Of a DNA stretch of 45,595 nucleotides, positions 31,993 through 40,905 are shown piece after piece. Below the pieces are notes generated by a model. It was not told the DNA's origin. It did no database searches and saw only the letters and a list, made by a program, of their open reading frames with translations. Made by a program: the position numbers and the translations under genes. Within the stretch, counting starts at the first letter, position 1. The number at the start of each line of letters is the position of its first letter. The DNA comes from Actinomycetes bacterium (GTDB lineage Bacteria > Actinomycetota > Actinomycetes > Actinomycetales > Cellulomonadaceae): the NCBI GenBank assembly GCA_021793675.1, contig JAJYSG010000010.1, positions 1 to 45,595 of the forward strand, read 5' to 3'.

Positions 31993-32658
31993 GTGCAGAT
32001 GCCTTCTGGTCGGTCCGGGCGTGCCGCTCCGTTGCCGCCGGACGAGCGGCGCCTGGCGATCCTCAGGGCTGTGCTGCCCGTGGTGCGGGCGCGCGGCACG
32101 GACGTGACGACGCGGGAGCTCGCCGAGGCGGCGCAGGTCGCGGAGGGCACGCTCTTCCGGGTGTTCGACGACAAGGACTCGCTGGTCCGAGAGGCCATCG
32201 CGGCCGCCCTCGACTCGGCCGAGTTCGTCGCCGCGCTGGCGGCGATCGACGTCGACCTGCCCATCGAGCAGCGCGTCGCGGCCGCCGTCCAGGCAGGCGT
32301 GGCCCGGATGGGCGACTTCGCGCTGTGGATGTCGACGTTCCACCGGCACCCCCGTGACGGGGACCGGCCCCGACGGGGCGGCGCGCACGCCGGTCCGCAC
32401 GAGGGCTGGGCGCAGCGCCGGGAGGCCACCCAGGTGCTCGTGCGGGCGCAGCTGCGGCGCCTCCTCGAGCCCGACGCCGACCGGATCCGGTTCCCGATCG
32501 ACAGCGCGATCCTCCTGCTCGAGGCGATGCTCATGGGCACGGTGGTGCAGTCCGCCGGGCGCTTCCGGCTGGGCCTGAGCACCACCGAGGCCGCCCCGGA
32601 CCTCGTCGTCGACTTCTTCCTGCACGGGGTGCTGCACCCCGTGCCGGTCACGTCCTAG
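31993..32658 (+). CDS. TetR/AcrR-family transcriptional regulator
   Basis: The product has 221 residues. The N-terminal helix-turn-helix is REVxTRELAEAAQVAEGTLF-like: VTTRELAEAAQVAEGTLFRV with FDDKDSLVREAI (about residues 38-70). The C-terminal ligand domain is variable. It most likely represses its own gene and the two exporter genes that follow 27 bases later, through the 18-bp palindrome, with relief by a substrate of the exporter. The GTG at 31993 is six bases after the -10. An in-frame upstream start at 31876 would lie before the promoter and is rejected. Confidence 0.9.
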   Translation: MQMPSGRSGRAAPLPPDERRLAILRAVLPVVRARGTDVTTRELAEAAQVAEGTLFRVFDDKDSLVREAIAAALDSAEFVAALAAIDVDLPIEQRVAAAVQAGVARMGDFALWMSTFHRHPRDGDRPRRGGAHAGPHEGWAQRREATQVLVRAQLRRLLEPDADRIRFPIDSAILLLEAMLMGTVVQSAGRFRLGLSTTEAAPDLVVDFFLHGVLHPVPVTS

Positions 32659-32685
32659 CACCGTCCATCTCCGAGAGGGAGACCC

Positions 32686-34425
32686 ATGCTGGTCCGGCTC
32701 CTGCGCGAGCATCTCCGTCCCTACGCGGGCACGGCGCTCGTGGTCGTCGTCCTGCAGATCGTGCAGGTCGTCGCGACGCTCTACCTCCCCAGCCTCAACG
32801 CCGACATCATCGACAAGGGCGTCGCGGTGGGGAACACCCACGAGATCTGGCGGCTCGGCGGCATCATGCTCGCCGTCAGCCTCGCCCAGGTGGTCTGCGC
32901 GGTCGGCGCCGTCTACCTCGGCGCGCGCACCGCGATGGCGCTCGGCCGCGACATGCGGGCCCGGCTGTTCGACCGGGTGCAGGCCTTCTCCCAGCAGGAG
33001 ATGGGCTCGTTCGGTGCCCCGACGCTCATCACGCGCACGACGAACGACGTGCAGCAGGTGCAGATGGTCGTCCTCATGACGTTCACCATCATGCTCATGG
33101 CGCCGATCATGCTGGTCGGCGGCGTCATCATGGCGCTGCGCGAGGACGTCGCGCTGTCCGGGGTGCTGCTGGTCGTGGTGCCCGTGCTGGCGGTCGTCGT
33201 CTCGTTCGTCGTGACGAAGATGGTGCCCTGGTTCCGCAAGATGCAGGCGCGGATCGACGCGGTCAACCGCGTCATGCGCGAGCAGCTGGCCGGCGTGCGC
33301 GTCATCCGTGCGTTCGTCCGGGAGGCGAGCGAGCGCGAGCGGTTCGGCAAAGCCAACGAGGACGTCTACGAGGCCGGTGTCCGTGCCGGCATGTACATGG
33401 CGGTGCTGTTCCCCATGGTGATGTTCGTCATGAACGCGACCAGCGTGTCCGTGCTGTGGTTCGGAGCGCGTCGCATCGACAACGGTCAGATGCAGATCGG
33501 TGCCCTCACCGCGTTCATCAGCTACATCGTCTTCATCCTCATGGCCGTGATGATGAGCTCGCTGATCTTCGTCATGATCCCGCGCGCCATGGTGTCCTCC
33601 GAGCGCATCGCTGCGGTGGTCGACACCGCGCCGACCGTGCTGCCGCCGATCCGGCCGGTGCCGCTGCCGGCCGGCACCGAGCGCGGACGCCTCGAGCTGT
33701 CCGGGGTGGAGTTCCGCTACCCCGGCGCCGAGGACGCGGTGCTGCAGGACATCGACCTGCTCGCCGAACCGGGCAGGACCACGGCGATCATCGGTTCGAC
33801 CGGCTCGGGCAAGACGACGCTGGTGAACCTCGTGCCCAGGCTCTACGACGTCACGGCCGGCACGGTGACCGTGGGTGGCGTCGACGTGCGGGACGTCGCG
33901 CCCGACGAGCTCTGGGGCCTCATCGGGCTCGTGCCGCAGAAGCCCTACCTGTTCTCCGGCACCGTGCGCTCCAACCTGCAGTTCGGTGCGCCGGACGCGA
34001 CCGACGAGGAGCTGTGGCACGCGCTCGAGGTGGCGCAGGCGCGCAGCTTCGTCGAAGCGATGGAGGGCGGCCTGGACGCGCCGATCGCGCAGGGCGGCAC
34101 CAACGTGTCCGGCGGCCAGCGCCAGCGACTGGCGATCGCCCGGGCGATCGCCCGCAGACCTGCGATCTACCTCTTCGACGACTCGTTCTCCGCGCTCGAC
34201 TACGCGACGGATGCCGCACTGCGCGCCGCGCTCGTGCCGGAGACCCGGGACTCGACCGTGGTCGTCGTGGCGCAGCGCGTCGCGACCATCCGCAACGCCG
34301 ACCGGATCGTCGTCCTCGACGACGGCAGGATCGTCGGCTCCGGCACCCACGCCGAGCTGCTCGAGAGCAACCCGACGTACCAGGAGATCGTGTACTCGCA
34401 GCTGAGCGTGGAGGAAGCGGCATGA
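32686..34425 (+). CDS. ABC exporter half-transporter with degenerate nucleotide site
   Basis: A fused membrane domain (six helices, about 15-310) and nucleotide-binding domain (about 330-579). Walker A is GSTGSGKTT (near 369-377), and the signature VSGGQRQRLAIA is canonical. Walker B ends in LFDDSFSALD, where Asp replaces the catalytic Glu. The switch histidine is Gln in VVAQRVATI (about 530). Both changes mark the non-hydrolysing site of heterodimeric exporters such as TM287/288, LmrCD and BmrCD. GAGAGGGAG precedes the ATG. The stop overlaps the next gene (ATGA), which supplies the other half. Substrate unknown; drugs or lipids are typical. Confidence 0.93.
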   Translation: MLVRLLREHLRPYAGTALVVVVLQIVQVVATLYLPSLNADIIDKGVAVGNTHEIWRLGGIMLAVSLAQVVCAVGAVYLGARTAMALGRDMRARLFDRVQAFSQQEMGSFGAPTLITRTTNDVQQVQMVVLMTFTIMLMAPIMLVGGVIMALREDVALSGVLLVVVPVLAVVVSFVVTKMVPWFRKMQARIDAVNRVMREQLAGVRVIRAFVREASERERFGKANEDVYEAGVRAGMYMAVLFPMVMFVMNATSVSVLWFGARRIDNGQMQIGALTAFISYIVFILMAVMMSSLIFVMIPRAMVSSERIAAVVDTAPTVLPPIRPVPLPAGTERGRLELSGVEFRYPGAEDAVLQDIDLLAEPGRTTAIIGSTGSGKTTLVNLVPRLYDVTAGTVTVGGVDVRDVAPDELWGLIGLVPQKPYLFSGTVRSNLQFGAPDATDEELWHALEVAQARSFVEAMEGGLDAPIAQGGTNVSGGQRQRLAIARAIARRPAIYLFDDSFSALDYATDAALRAALVPETRDSTVVVVAQRVATIRNADRIVVLDDGRIVGSGTHAELLESNPTYQEIVYSQLSVEEAA

Positions 34426-36446
34426 GCGCCGAGGAGAACGGCGAGGGGACCCCGGCGGCGGCGGTCGTGCGGCCACCGCGCCGGCGCGGGCCTATGGGCG
34501 GCGGTCCGATGGGCGGCATGGGCATGCCGGGGGAGAAGGCCAAGGACCTCAAGGGCTCCGGCAAGCGACTCGTCGGCCTGCTGCGGCCGCAGCGGGCTCG
34601 GCTGGTCGGGATGGTCCTGCTCGGGGTGCTGTCGGTCGCGGCGGCCGTGCTCGGGCCGAAGATCCTCGGCAACGGCACCAACGTCATCTTCGAGGGCCTC
34701 ATGGGCCGGATGATCGCCAAGCAGCTGCCGGCGGGCGTCGACCCCCGCACGGTGAGCGTCGACCAGGTGATCGCCTCGCTGCGCGCCCGGGGCGAGGGGC
34801 AGGTCGCCGACCTGCTCGCCGGCATGCACAACGTCCACATCGGGCAGGGCGTGGACTTCCGCCGCCTGCTGATGATCCTGCTGCTCGTGCTGGGCATCTA
34901 CGTGGTGTCCGCGGTGTTCGGCTGGCTGCAGTTCCGGCTCACCATCCGGATGGTGCAGACCACTGCCCGTCAGCTGCGCAGCGACGTCGAGTCGAAGCTC
35001 GGCCGGCTGCCGCTGTCGTACTTCGACCGGCAGCCTCGCGGCGAGCTGCTGTCCCGCGTGACGAACGACATCGACAACGTCGCCCAGACCATGCAGCAGA
35101 CGTTCTCGCAGCTCATCACGTCGGTGCTGACCGTGATCGGCGTGCTCGTCATGATGTTCACGATCTCCTGGGAGCTGTCGCTCGTCGCGCTGGTCACCGT
35201 GCCGCTGGCGCTGGCCATCGCCGGCGCGATCGCCAAGCGCTCACGGCCGCAGTTCGTCGCGCAGTGGACGCACACCGGCGAGCTCAACGCGCACATCGAG
35301 GAGATGTTCACCGGGCACGCCCTGGTGACGGTGTTCGGACGGCAGCGTCAGGCGGCGAAGGTCTTCGCCGAGCGGAACGGCAAGCTCTACGACGCGAGCT
35401 TCAAGGCCCAGGCGATCTCCGGGATCATCCAGCCCGCGCTCGGCTTCATCGCGAACCTCAACTACCTCATCATCGCCGTCGTCGGTGGCCTCAAGGTCGC
35501 CTCGGGCACGCTGACGCTCGGCGACGTGCAGGCGTTCATCCAGTACAGCCGCCAGTTCAGCCAGCCGATCACCCAGATCGCGGCCATGGCGAACTTGCTG
35601 CAGTCCGGCGTCGCCTCGGCCGAGCGCGTCTTCGAGCTGCTGGACGCCGACGAGCAGTCGCCCGACCCGATACCCGCCGCCAAGCTCGCCCAGCCGGTCA
35701 AGGGGCGGGTCGAGTTCGAGCACGTGGCCTTCCAGTACGACCCCGAGAAGCCGCTCATCCGGGACCTGTCGCTGGTCGCCGAGCCTGGGCACACGATCGC
35801 GATCGTCGGGCCCACGGGGGCGGGCAAGACGACGTTGGTCAACCTCGTCATGCGGTTCTACGAGGTCAACGGCGGTCGGATCTCGCTGGACGGCGTCGAC
35901 ACCCGCACCCTGACGCGGGACGAGCTGCGGTCCCAGATGGGCATGGTGCTGCAGGACACCTGGATGTACGAGGGCACCATCGCCGAGAACATCGCCTACG
36001 GGGTGGACGGGGCGACTCGCGAGCAGGTCGTCGCGGCGGCCACGGCCACGCACGTCGACCGCTTCGTCCGAACCCTGCCCCAGGGCTACGACACGAAGAT
36101 CGACGACGAAGGCGGGTCCCTGTCGGCGGGTGAGAAGCAGCTGCTGACGATCGCCCGCGCCTTCCTCGTGGACCCGACGATCCTCATCCTCGACGAGGCG
36201 ACGAGCTCGGTGGACACGCGCACCGAGGTGCTGGTGCAGAAGGGCATGGCGGCGCTGCGCGAGGGGCGGACCTCGTTCGTCATCGCGCACCGGCTGTCGA
36301 CCATCAGGGACGCCGACCTCATCCTCGTCATGGAGCACGGCGACATCGTCGAGCAGGGCACCCACGCCGAGCTGCTCGAGGCGCACGGCGCCTACGCCCG
36401 GCTGTACGAGAGCCAGTTCGCCTCGGCGGCGGTCGAGGAGTCCTGA
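34422..36446 (+). CDS. ABC exporter half-transporter with consensus Walker B
   Basis: The product has 674 residues. A Gly/Met-rich cytosolic N-terminus (residues 20-45) leads to a membrane domain that is longer than its partner's because of an extracellular insert of about 60 residues between the first two helices, then the nucleotide-binding domain. Walker A GPTGAGKTT, Walker B ILILDEATSSVD and H-loop VIAHRLSTI are canonical, but the signature is LSAGEKQLL instead of LSGGQ. In a head-to-tail dimer this altered signature faces the degenerate Walker site of the first subunit, so both defects fall in one site. The ATG overlaps the partner stop. A long hairpin follows. Confidence 0.93.
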   Translation: MSAEENGEGTPAAAVVRPPRRRGPMGGGPMGGMGMPGEKAKDLKGSGKRLVGLLRPQRARLVGMVLLGVLSVAAAVLGPKILGNGTNVIFEGLMGRMIAKQLPAGVDPRTVSVDQVIASLRARGEGQVADLLAGMHNVHIGQGVDFRRLLMILLLVLGIYVVSAVFGWLQFRLTIRMVQTTARQLRSDVESKLGRLPLSYFDRQPRGELLSRVTNDIDNVAQTMQQTFSQLITSVLTVIGVLVMMFTISWELSLVALVTVPLALAIAGAIAKRSRPQFVAQWTHTGELNAHIEEMFTGHALVTVFGRQRQAAKVFAERNGKLYDASFKAQAISGIIQPALGFIANLNYLIIAVVGGLKVASGTLTLGDVQAFIQYSRQFSQPITQIAAMANLLQSGVASAERVFELLDADEQSPDPIPAAKLAQPVKGRVEFEHVAFQYDPEKPLIRDLSLVAEPGHTIAIVGPTGAGKTTLVNLVMRFYEVNGGRISLDGVDTRTLTRDELRSQMGMVLQDTWMYEGTIAENIAYGVDGATREQVVAAATATHVDRFVRTLPQGYDTKIDDEGGSLSAGEKQLLTIARAFLVDPTILILDEATSSVDTRTEVLVQKGMAALREGRTSFVIAHRLSTIRDADLILVMEHGDIVEQGTHAELLEAHGAYARLYESQFASAAVEES

Positions 36447-36457
36447 CCAGCACGGAC

Positions 36458-36505
36458 CGCGACGGCCGCATGCCCGGGACGATCCCCGGGCACGCGGCCG
36501 TCGCG
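36458..36505. terminator. 21-bp hairpin after the ABC exporter operon
   Basis: Arms 36458-36478 and 36485-36505 match at 20 of 21 positions around a 6-base loop. It is the longest hairpin of the operon ends in this window. It lies 12 bases after the stop, and no T-tract follows. Confidence 0.75.
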
Positions 36506-36520
36506 GCGTCCGGGAAGCCC

Positions 36521-36526
36521 TAGGCT
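36521..36526 (+). promoter_or_regulatory. -10 element of leaderless MFS gene
   Basis: TAGGCT is followed by six bases and the GTG at 36533, with no ribosome site. The same hexamer with the same spacing is used by the Rv2175c-like gene. Confidence 0.55.
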
Positions 36527-36532
36527 TCGGGC

Positions 36533-37771
36533 GTGCCCCTCGTATCGTTTCGATCGCGGAGCAGACCCGTCCCCGCCACCCGGGTGGTCCGGGACCGGCT
36601 GACGGTCACGCTCTACGGCTCGTACACCGTGTGGGGCTGGCTGCTGTACAGCTTCAACCCCAGCGTGCCGCTGCTGGGTCGCGATCTCGGGATCAGCGAC
36701 GCGCTCGTAGGCCTGCACGGCACGGCGATGGCCGCCGGCGGGCTGGTCGCATCGTTCGTCGCGCCGCGGGTGGTGCTGCGCCAAGGCAGACGCGCCGCGA
36801 TCCTCGGTGGTGGTGGTCTCGTGGTGGTGGGCGTCGTCGGGCTGCTCACCGGGCCGGTGCTGGCGTGGACCCTCACCGCGATGTTCGTGCTGTCGATCGG
36901 CGGGAACGTCCTCATCTCCGCGACCCAGGTGGGTCTGGCGCTGCACCAGGGGCGCGCCGCCTCGGCGGCGATCAGCGAGGGCAACGCGGTCGGATCGGGC
37001 GTCGGCCTGCTCGGGCCGCTGGCGGTCGGCGCGGCGGTGGCCATCGGCTGGGGCTGGCGGGTCGGTGTGCTGGTCACGGCGCTGCTCGCGGTCGTCGTCC
37101 TGGTGCTCGTCGCCCGGCTGCCCGACACGGCCAGCCTGCCGCGGCGTGCCGCACCGGCCGCGGCACCCCACGGCGACCAGACCCCTGCGCCGCAGCGGTG
37201 GCGCCGGTCGCCGGCCGCGATCCTGTTCCTCGGGGGCGTCGTGGCCACCATCGCGGTCGAGAACGCCACCACCTACTGGTCCACCGCGCTGCTCATCGCC
37301 CGCACCGGAGCCGGCGCGGGGATCGCCGCCGCCGCGACAGCCGGGCTGGTGGCCGGCATGACGGCGATCCGGCTGATCATCGGGCCCATGTCGTTGCGCG
37401 TCCCGCCGGCGCGCCTGCTGGTGGCGGGGTTCCTGTTCACCGTCGTCGGCTGGGCGGTGCTCTGGACGACGACGAGCACGGGCGTCGCCCTGGCCGGGCT
37501 GGTGCTGGCCGGGCTGGGCCTCGGCGTGCAGTACCCGCTGTCCATCGCGCTGCTGCTGGCCGCCTCGCCGGGGCACTCGGACCGCGCCCAGGGCGACGCG
37601 ACGCTGTGGGGCGCCGTGTCGATCGGCATCGCGCCGTTCCTCCTGGGATGGCTCTCCGACCGGGTCGGGATGCACACCGCGTTCGTCGCCGTGCCGCTGT
37701 TCGCGCTCGCGGGCGCGGTGGCGGCCACGCTCGGCGGCCGGGCGCTGCGCCGGGTGGCCGGTGCGGACTGA
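36533..37771 (+). CDS. major facilitator superfamily transporter
   Basis: A membrane protein of 412 residues with about 11-12 hydrophobic helices in two halves separated by a polar loop near residues 200-220 (PAAAPHGDQTPAPQRWRRS). Typical MFS loop sequence (LRQGRRAAILGGG) follows the second or third helix, and WLSDRVGMHTAF appears near the end. It should be an exporter or symporter; the substrate cannot be predicted. It starts with a leaderless GTG. The next gene (RNA methyltransferase) begins 12 bases after its stop. Confidence 0.87.
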   Translation: MPLVSFRSRSRPVPATRVVRDRLTVTLYGSYTVWGWLLYSFNPSVPLLGRDLGISDALVGLHGTAMAAGGLVASFVAPRVVLRQGRRAAILGGGGLVVVGVVGLLTGPVLAWTLTAMFVLSIGGNVLISATQVGLALHQGRAASAAISEGNAVGSGVGLLGPLAVGAAVAIGWGWRVGVLVTALLAVVVLVLVARLPDTASLPRRAAPAAAPHGDQTPAPQRWRRSPAAILFLGGVVATIAVENATTYWSTALLIARTGAGAGIAAAATAGLVAGMTAIRLIIGPMSLRVPPARLLVAGFLFTVVGWAVLWTTTSTGVALAGLVLAGLGLGVQYPLSIALLLAASPGHSDRAQGDATLWGAVSIGIAPFLLGWLSDRVGMHTAFVAVPLFALAGAVAATLGGRALRRVAGAD

Positions 37772-37783
37772 CAGGATCTGACC

Positions 37784-38605
37784 GTGCTGAACCCGCAGGT
37801 GCTCCCGGTGGCCGAAGCCGCCGACGAGCGGTTGGCGGACTACGTGTCACTGACGGACGTCGCGCTGCGCTCCCGGCACGAGCCCGCGGCCGGGCTGTAC
37901 ATCGCCGAGAGCTCGACGGTGCTCGCGCGGGCGCTGGCGGCCGGCCACCGGCCGCGCTCGGTGCTGCTGGCACCGCGCTGGCTGCCCGACGTCCTGGCCA
38001 TGCTGGCGGCGGCGCCGGCCGGCGGGGACGTGCCGGTGTATGTCGCCGACGAGCCGATGCTCGAGGCGATCACCGGGTTCCACGTGCACCGCGGGGCGCT
38101 GGCGGCGATGCACCGGCCGGAGCTGCCGCCGCTGCGGGCCGTCCTGGAGGGCGCGCGGCGCGTCGTGGTGTTCGAGGACATCGTCGACCACACGAACCTG
38201 GGGGCGGGGATCCGGGCCTGTGCCGCGCTCGGCGCGGACGCGTTCCTGGTCACGCCCCGCAGCGCCGATCCGCTCTACCGCAGGTCGGTGCGGGTGTCGA
38301 TGGGCACCGTCTTCCAGGTGCCGTGGACCCGCATCGACCCGTGGCCGGCCGGCATCGACGCCCTGCGCGACGCAGGTTTCGTCGTCGCGGCCCTGGCCTT
38401 GTCGGACGACGCGATCAGCCTCGACGAGCTCGCCGCCGATCCGCCCGAGAAGCTCGCGCTGGTGGTCGGCACCGAGGGCGACGGGCTCAAGCCGCGCACG
38501 ATCGCGTCCGCCGACGTCGTGGTGAAGATCCCGATGAGCGGGGGAGTGGACTCGCTCAACGTCGCCAGCGCGCTGGCCGTGGCGCTGTGGGCCACGCGGC
38601 GGTAG
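37784..38605 (+). CDS. SpoU/TrmH-family RNA 2'-O-methyltransferase
   Basis: Uses S-adenosylmethionine to methylate a ribose in tRNA or rRNA. The 273 residues include an N-terminal substrate domain and the SPOUT knot motifs: HTNLGAGIRACAALG (motif 1, about 137-151), LALVVGTEGDGL (motif 2) and IPMSGGVDSLNVASALAVAL (motif 3, about 249-268). The target nucleotide is not predictable. The GTG at 37784 has AGGA 7 bases upstream; the same bases form a CAGGAT hexamer exactly six bases before the start, so it may also have its own leaderless promoter. It is probably co-transcribed with the MFS gene. Confidence 0.92.
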   Translation: MLNPQVLPVAEAADERLADYVSLTDVALRSRHEPAAGLYIAESSTVLARALAAGHRPRSVLLAPRWLPDVLAMLAAAPAGGDVPVYVADEPMLEAITGFHVHRGALAAMHRPELPPLRAVLEGARRVVVFEDIVDHTNLGAGIRACAALGADAFLVTPRSADPLYRRSVRVSMGTVFQVPWTRIDPWPAGIDALRDAGFVVAALALSDDAISLDELAADPPEKLALVVGTEGDGLKPRTIASADVVVKIPMSGGVDSLNVASALAVALWATRR

Positions 38606-38610
38606 CGGCA

Positions 38611-38630
38611 CCGGTCGCGGTCCGGACCGG
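38611..38630. terminator. short hairpin between convergent genes
   Basis: CCGGTC, eight bases, GACCGG, in the 51-base gap between the methyltransferase and histidine kinase stops. Only six base pairs, no T-run. Confidence 0.35.
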
Positions 38631-38656
38631 CGGATGCGGCGGTGGGGCGCAGGTGG

Positions 38657-40105
38657 TCACGGCACCGGGAGCAGGGCTGCGACCGGCCGGTTCGCCGGGA
38701 GCCGGACGACGAACGAGGTGTGGCCGTCGCGGGAGCCGGCCGTGACGGATCCGCCGGCGCGCTCGACGAGGCCGCGCACGATCGTCAGCCCGAGCCCGGT
38801 TCCGCCGTCGTCGCGGCTCCGGGCCTCGTCCAGCCGGACGAACGGCTCGAAGATCCGCTCCCGCTGCTCGTCGGGGATGGGTGCGCCGTCGTTGGTCACG
38901 GTGAGCACGACGAGGTCCGGCCCCTCGTCGTCGAGGTCGACCCGGACGCCGGTCGCGGCATGGCCCAAGGCGTTGTCGAGCAGGTTGCGCAGCACCCGGT
39001 GCAGGTCGGCAGGCGCGATCGACGCCGGGCGGGCGGTGGTCCGATTGTCGACGACGCGGACCCGCTCGGCGTCCGGGGCGGGGTAGCCGGCGAGCACGCG
39101 GTCGACCGCAGCGTCCGGATCGGTGGCCGCGCCCGGCGCAGCGGTCGCCGATCGGGCTCGGCTGACCGCCAGGAGCTGCTCGGAGAGGTCCTGGAGGCGC
39201 TCGATCTCGGCGAGCACGTGGCGCAGCGTCTCATCGGCCGTGACGTCCTCGGGGTGGGCGAGGGCGACCTCGACCGCCGCCCGCAACGAGGTGAGCGGGC
39301 CGCGCAGCTCGTGCGCGGCGTCGGCGGTGAACCGCTGCTGGGCCTGGAAGCTGTCGTCCAACCGGGCGAGCATCGTGTCGAGCGTGGCGGCGAGCGCGCC
39401 GAGCTCGTCGTGCCGCCGCGTGGGCAACAGGCGTGTGCCGTTGGCCGTCGAGGTGATGCGGGCCGCCTCCCGTCGCATCCGCTCGACGGGACGTAGTGCC
39501 AGCCGGACCGTCACGGCGGCGGTGGCCGTCACGAGCAGCCAGGCCAGTGCCGCTCCCCACCAGAGGTAGCGGCTCATGCCCGCGACCGTGGCGTCCGCGG
39601 CGGCCGGGGTGACGTACACGTAGACGTGGTAGCCAGTGGTGTCGCCCCGCACCAGTATCTGGTCACGCTTGCCGGTGAGCGTGCCGGTCACCATGTCCGG
39701 CATCTTGGAGACGCCGGTAGCAGACGGCATCACGATGACGGTGGCGACCCCGGTGAGGGTCTCCTGCGACGGGGCGGCAGCAGGGTCGGGCATCGGCCCC
39801 GTCCATCCCTGTCTCCGCACCGTCGACTCGTCAGCTCCGTCCACGAACGTGCCGTCGCTGCGGAACAGCTGGTACGGCACATAGGCGGGTGGCTTGATCG
39901 CATCTGCCCAGCGCGGGGCGGCGATCAGCAGGTCGAGTGCCTCGGTCATGGCAGTCTGCTGTGTGACGTCCACCTGCTGGCGGTGCACCTCGGCGCGGAA
40001 CCAGAGGACGCCGCCGACCAGGAGCACCGCCGCGACCAGGCCCGCGGCGGCGGCGACCCGCACGTCGATCCGCTGCCACGGCTGTGTGGCGCTCGTGACC
40101 CTCAC
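38657..40105 (-). CDS. two-component sensor histidine kinase
   Basis: A membrane kinase of 482 residues. The first helix is about 17-37, an extracellular sensor region of about 140 residues follows, then a second helix (YLWWGAALAWLLVTATAAVTV), a HAMP domain, the dimerisation domain with His265 in the H-box DAAHELRGPLTSL, and the ATPase with N-box RNLLDNALGHA, FEPFVRLDEA and GGTGLGLTI. The usual Thr after HELR is Gly here. The GTG at 40105 overlaps the regulator stop (GTGA), so the pair is translated together. Signal unknown; the sensor region has no domain I recognise. Confidence 0.93.
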   Translation of the reverse strand: MRVTSATQPWQRIDVRVAAAAGLVAAVLLVGGVLWFRAEVHRQQVDVTQQTAMTEALDLLIAAPRWADAIKPPAYVPYQLFRSDGTFVDGADESTVRRQGWTGPMPDPAAAPSQETLTGVATVIVMPSATGVSKMPDMVTGTLTGKRDQILVRGDTTGYHVYVYVTPAAADATVAGMSRYLWWGAALAWLLVTATAAVTVRLALRPVERMRREAARITSTANGTRLLPTRRHDELGALAATLDTMLARLDDSFQAQQRFTADAAHELRGPLTSLRAAVEVALAHPEDVTADETLRHVLAEIERLQDLSEQLLAVSRARSATAAPGAATDPDAAVDRVLAGYPAPDAERVRVVDNRTTARPASIAPADLHRVLRNLLDNALGHAATGVRVDLDDEGPDLVVLTVTNDGAPIPDEQRERIFEPFVRLDEARSRDDGGTGLGLTIVRGLVERAGGSVTAGSRDGHTSFVVRLPANRPVAALLPVP

Positions 40106-40785
40106 CGGGACGCCCCCCGGTCGTCGACCAGCCGGTACCCGGCGCTGCGGACCGTCTGGAGCGAGCGGCGGTCGAAGGGCGCGTCGACCTTGCGGCGCAG
40201 CGCGCTCACCCTGACCTCCACGAGGTTGACGTCGTCGGCCTCGCCGGGCCAGGCGGCCACGAGGATCGCCTCCTTGCTCAGCACGGCGCCGTCGGCGCGC
40301 GCGAGCACCTCGAGCAGGGCGAACTCCCGGGCCGACACGGGCACGGCGCTCCCACCGCGATGCACCTCGCGGCGCACGGTGTCGATGTCGAGGTCCCCGA
40401 CCCGGAAGACGTCACCGCCGACGAGCGGCGAGCGGCGCAGCAGGCTGCGCAGCCGCGCCAGCAGCACCGGGTAGCGGAAGGGCTTGCGCAGGTAGTCGTC
40501 GGCGCCTGCCGCCAGCGAGCCCACCTCGTCGCGCTCCGCGTCCCGCGCGGTGAGCACGAGGATCGGCGTGACGACGTCCTCGGCCCGCAGCGAGCGGCAC
40601 ACCTCCAGCCCGGACATGGCCGGGAGCATGAGGTCGAGCACGATCGCGTCGTAGCCGCCGGTCCGTGCCAGGAGGAACCCGGCGCGGCCGTCGTCAGCAA
40701 CGTCCACGACGAAGCCGTCGAGCCCGAGCCCGCGCGCCAGCACCTGCGCCAGGCGTCGCTCGTCCTCGACCAGGAGGATCCGCAC
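40102..40785 (-). CDS. OmpR-family response regulator
   Basis: The product has 227 residues with a receiver domain followed by a winged-helix DNA-binding domain. The acidic pair is Glu7-Asp8 (LLVEDE), the phosphoacceptor Asp51 (AIVLDLMLP), Thr79 (LVLTARD) and Lys101 (YLRKPF), so the receiver looks intact. The C-terminal domain has EFALLEVLARADGAVLSKEAIL and a recognition helix leading to VRVSALRRKVDA. It is the partner of the kinase that overlaps its stop. I choose the GTG at 40785, directly before the first strand; a GTG at 40803 is in frame. CATGTT six bases upstream of the start is a weak -10-like hexamer. Confidence 0.93.
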   Translation of the reverse strand: MRILLVEDERRLAQVLARGLGLDGFVVDVADDGRAGFLLARTGGYDAIVLDLMLPAMSGLEVCRSLRAEDVVTPILVLTARDAERDEVGSLAAGADDYLRKPFRYPVLLARLRSLLRRSPLVGGDVFRVGDLDIDTVRREVHRGGSAVPVSAREFALLEVLARADGAVLSKEAILVAAWPGEADDVNLVEVRVSALRRKVDAPFDRRSLQTVRSAGYRLVDDRGASR

Positions 40786-40905
40786 GGGCACAACATGCCA
40801 CACGGCGGTGGCCGGCCCCGGGTCGCGGTCAGCGGCGCGTCAGGAAGAGCCGAGCACCGTGCTCGGGTGGCGATCCTCAGCAGCCCGCGCGTCCTTGCTC
40901 CGTCG

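Noticed and set aside
31972-34476. 834-residue minus-strand frame opposite tetR and the ABC gene
   Set aside because: It is a shadow with a very high His/Asp/Arg content, and crosses the tetR promoter.
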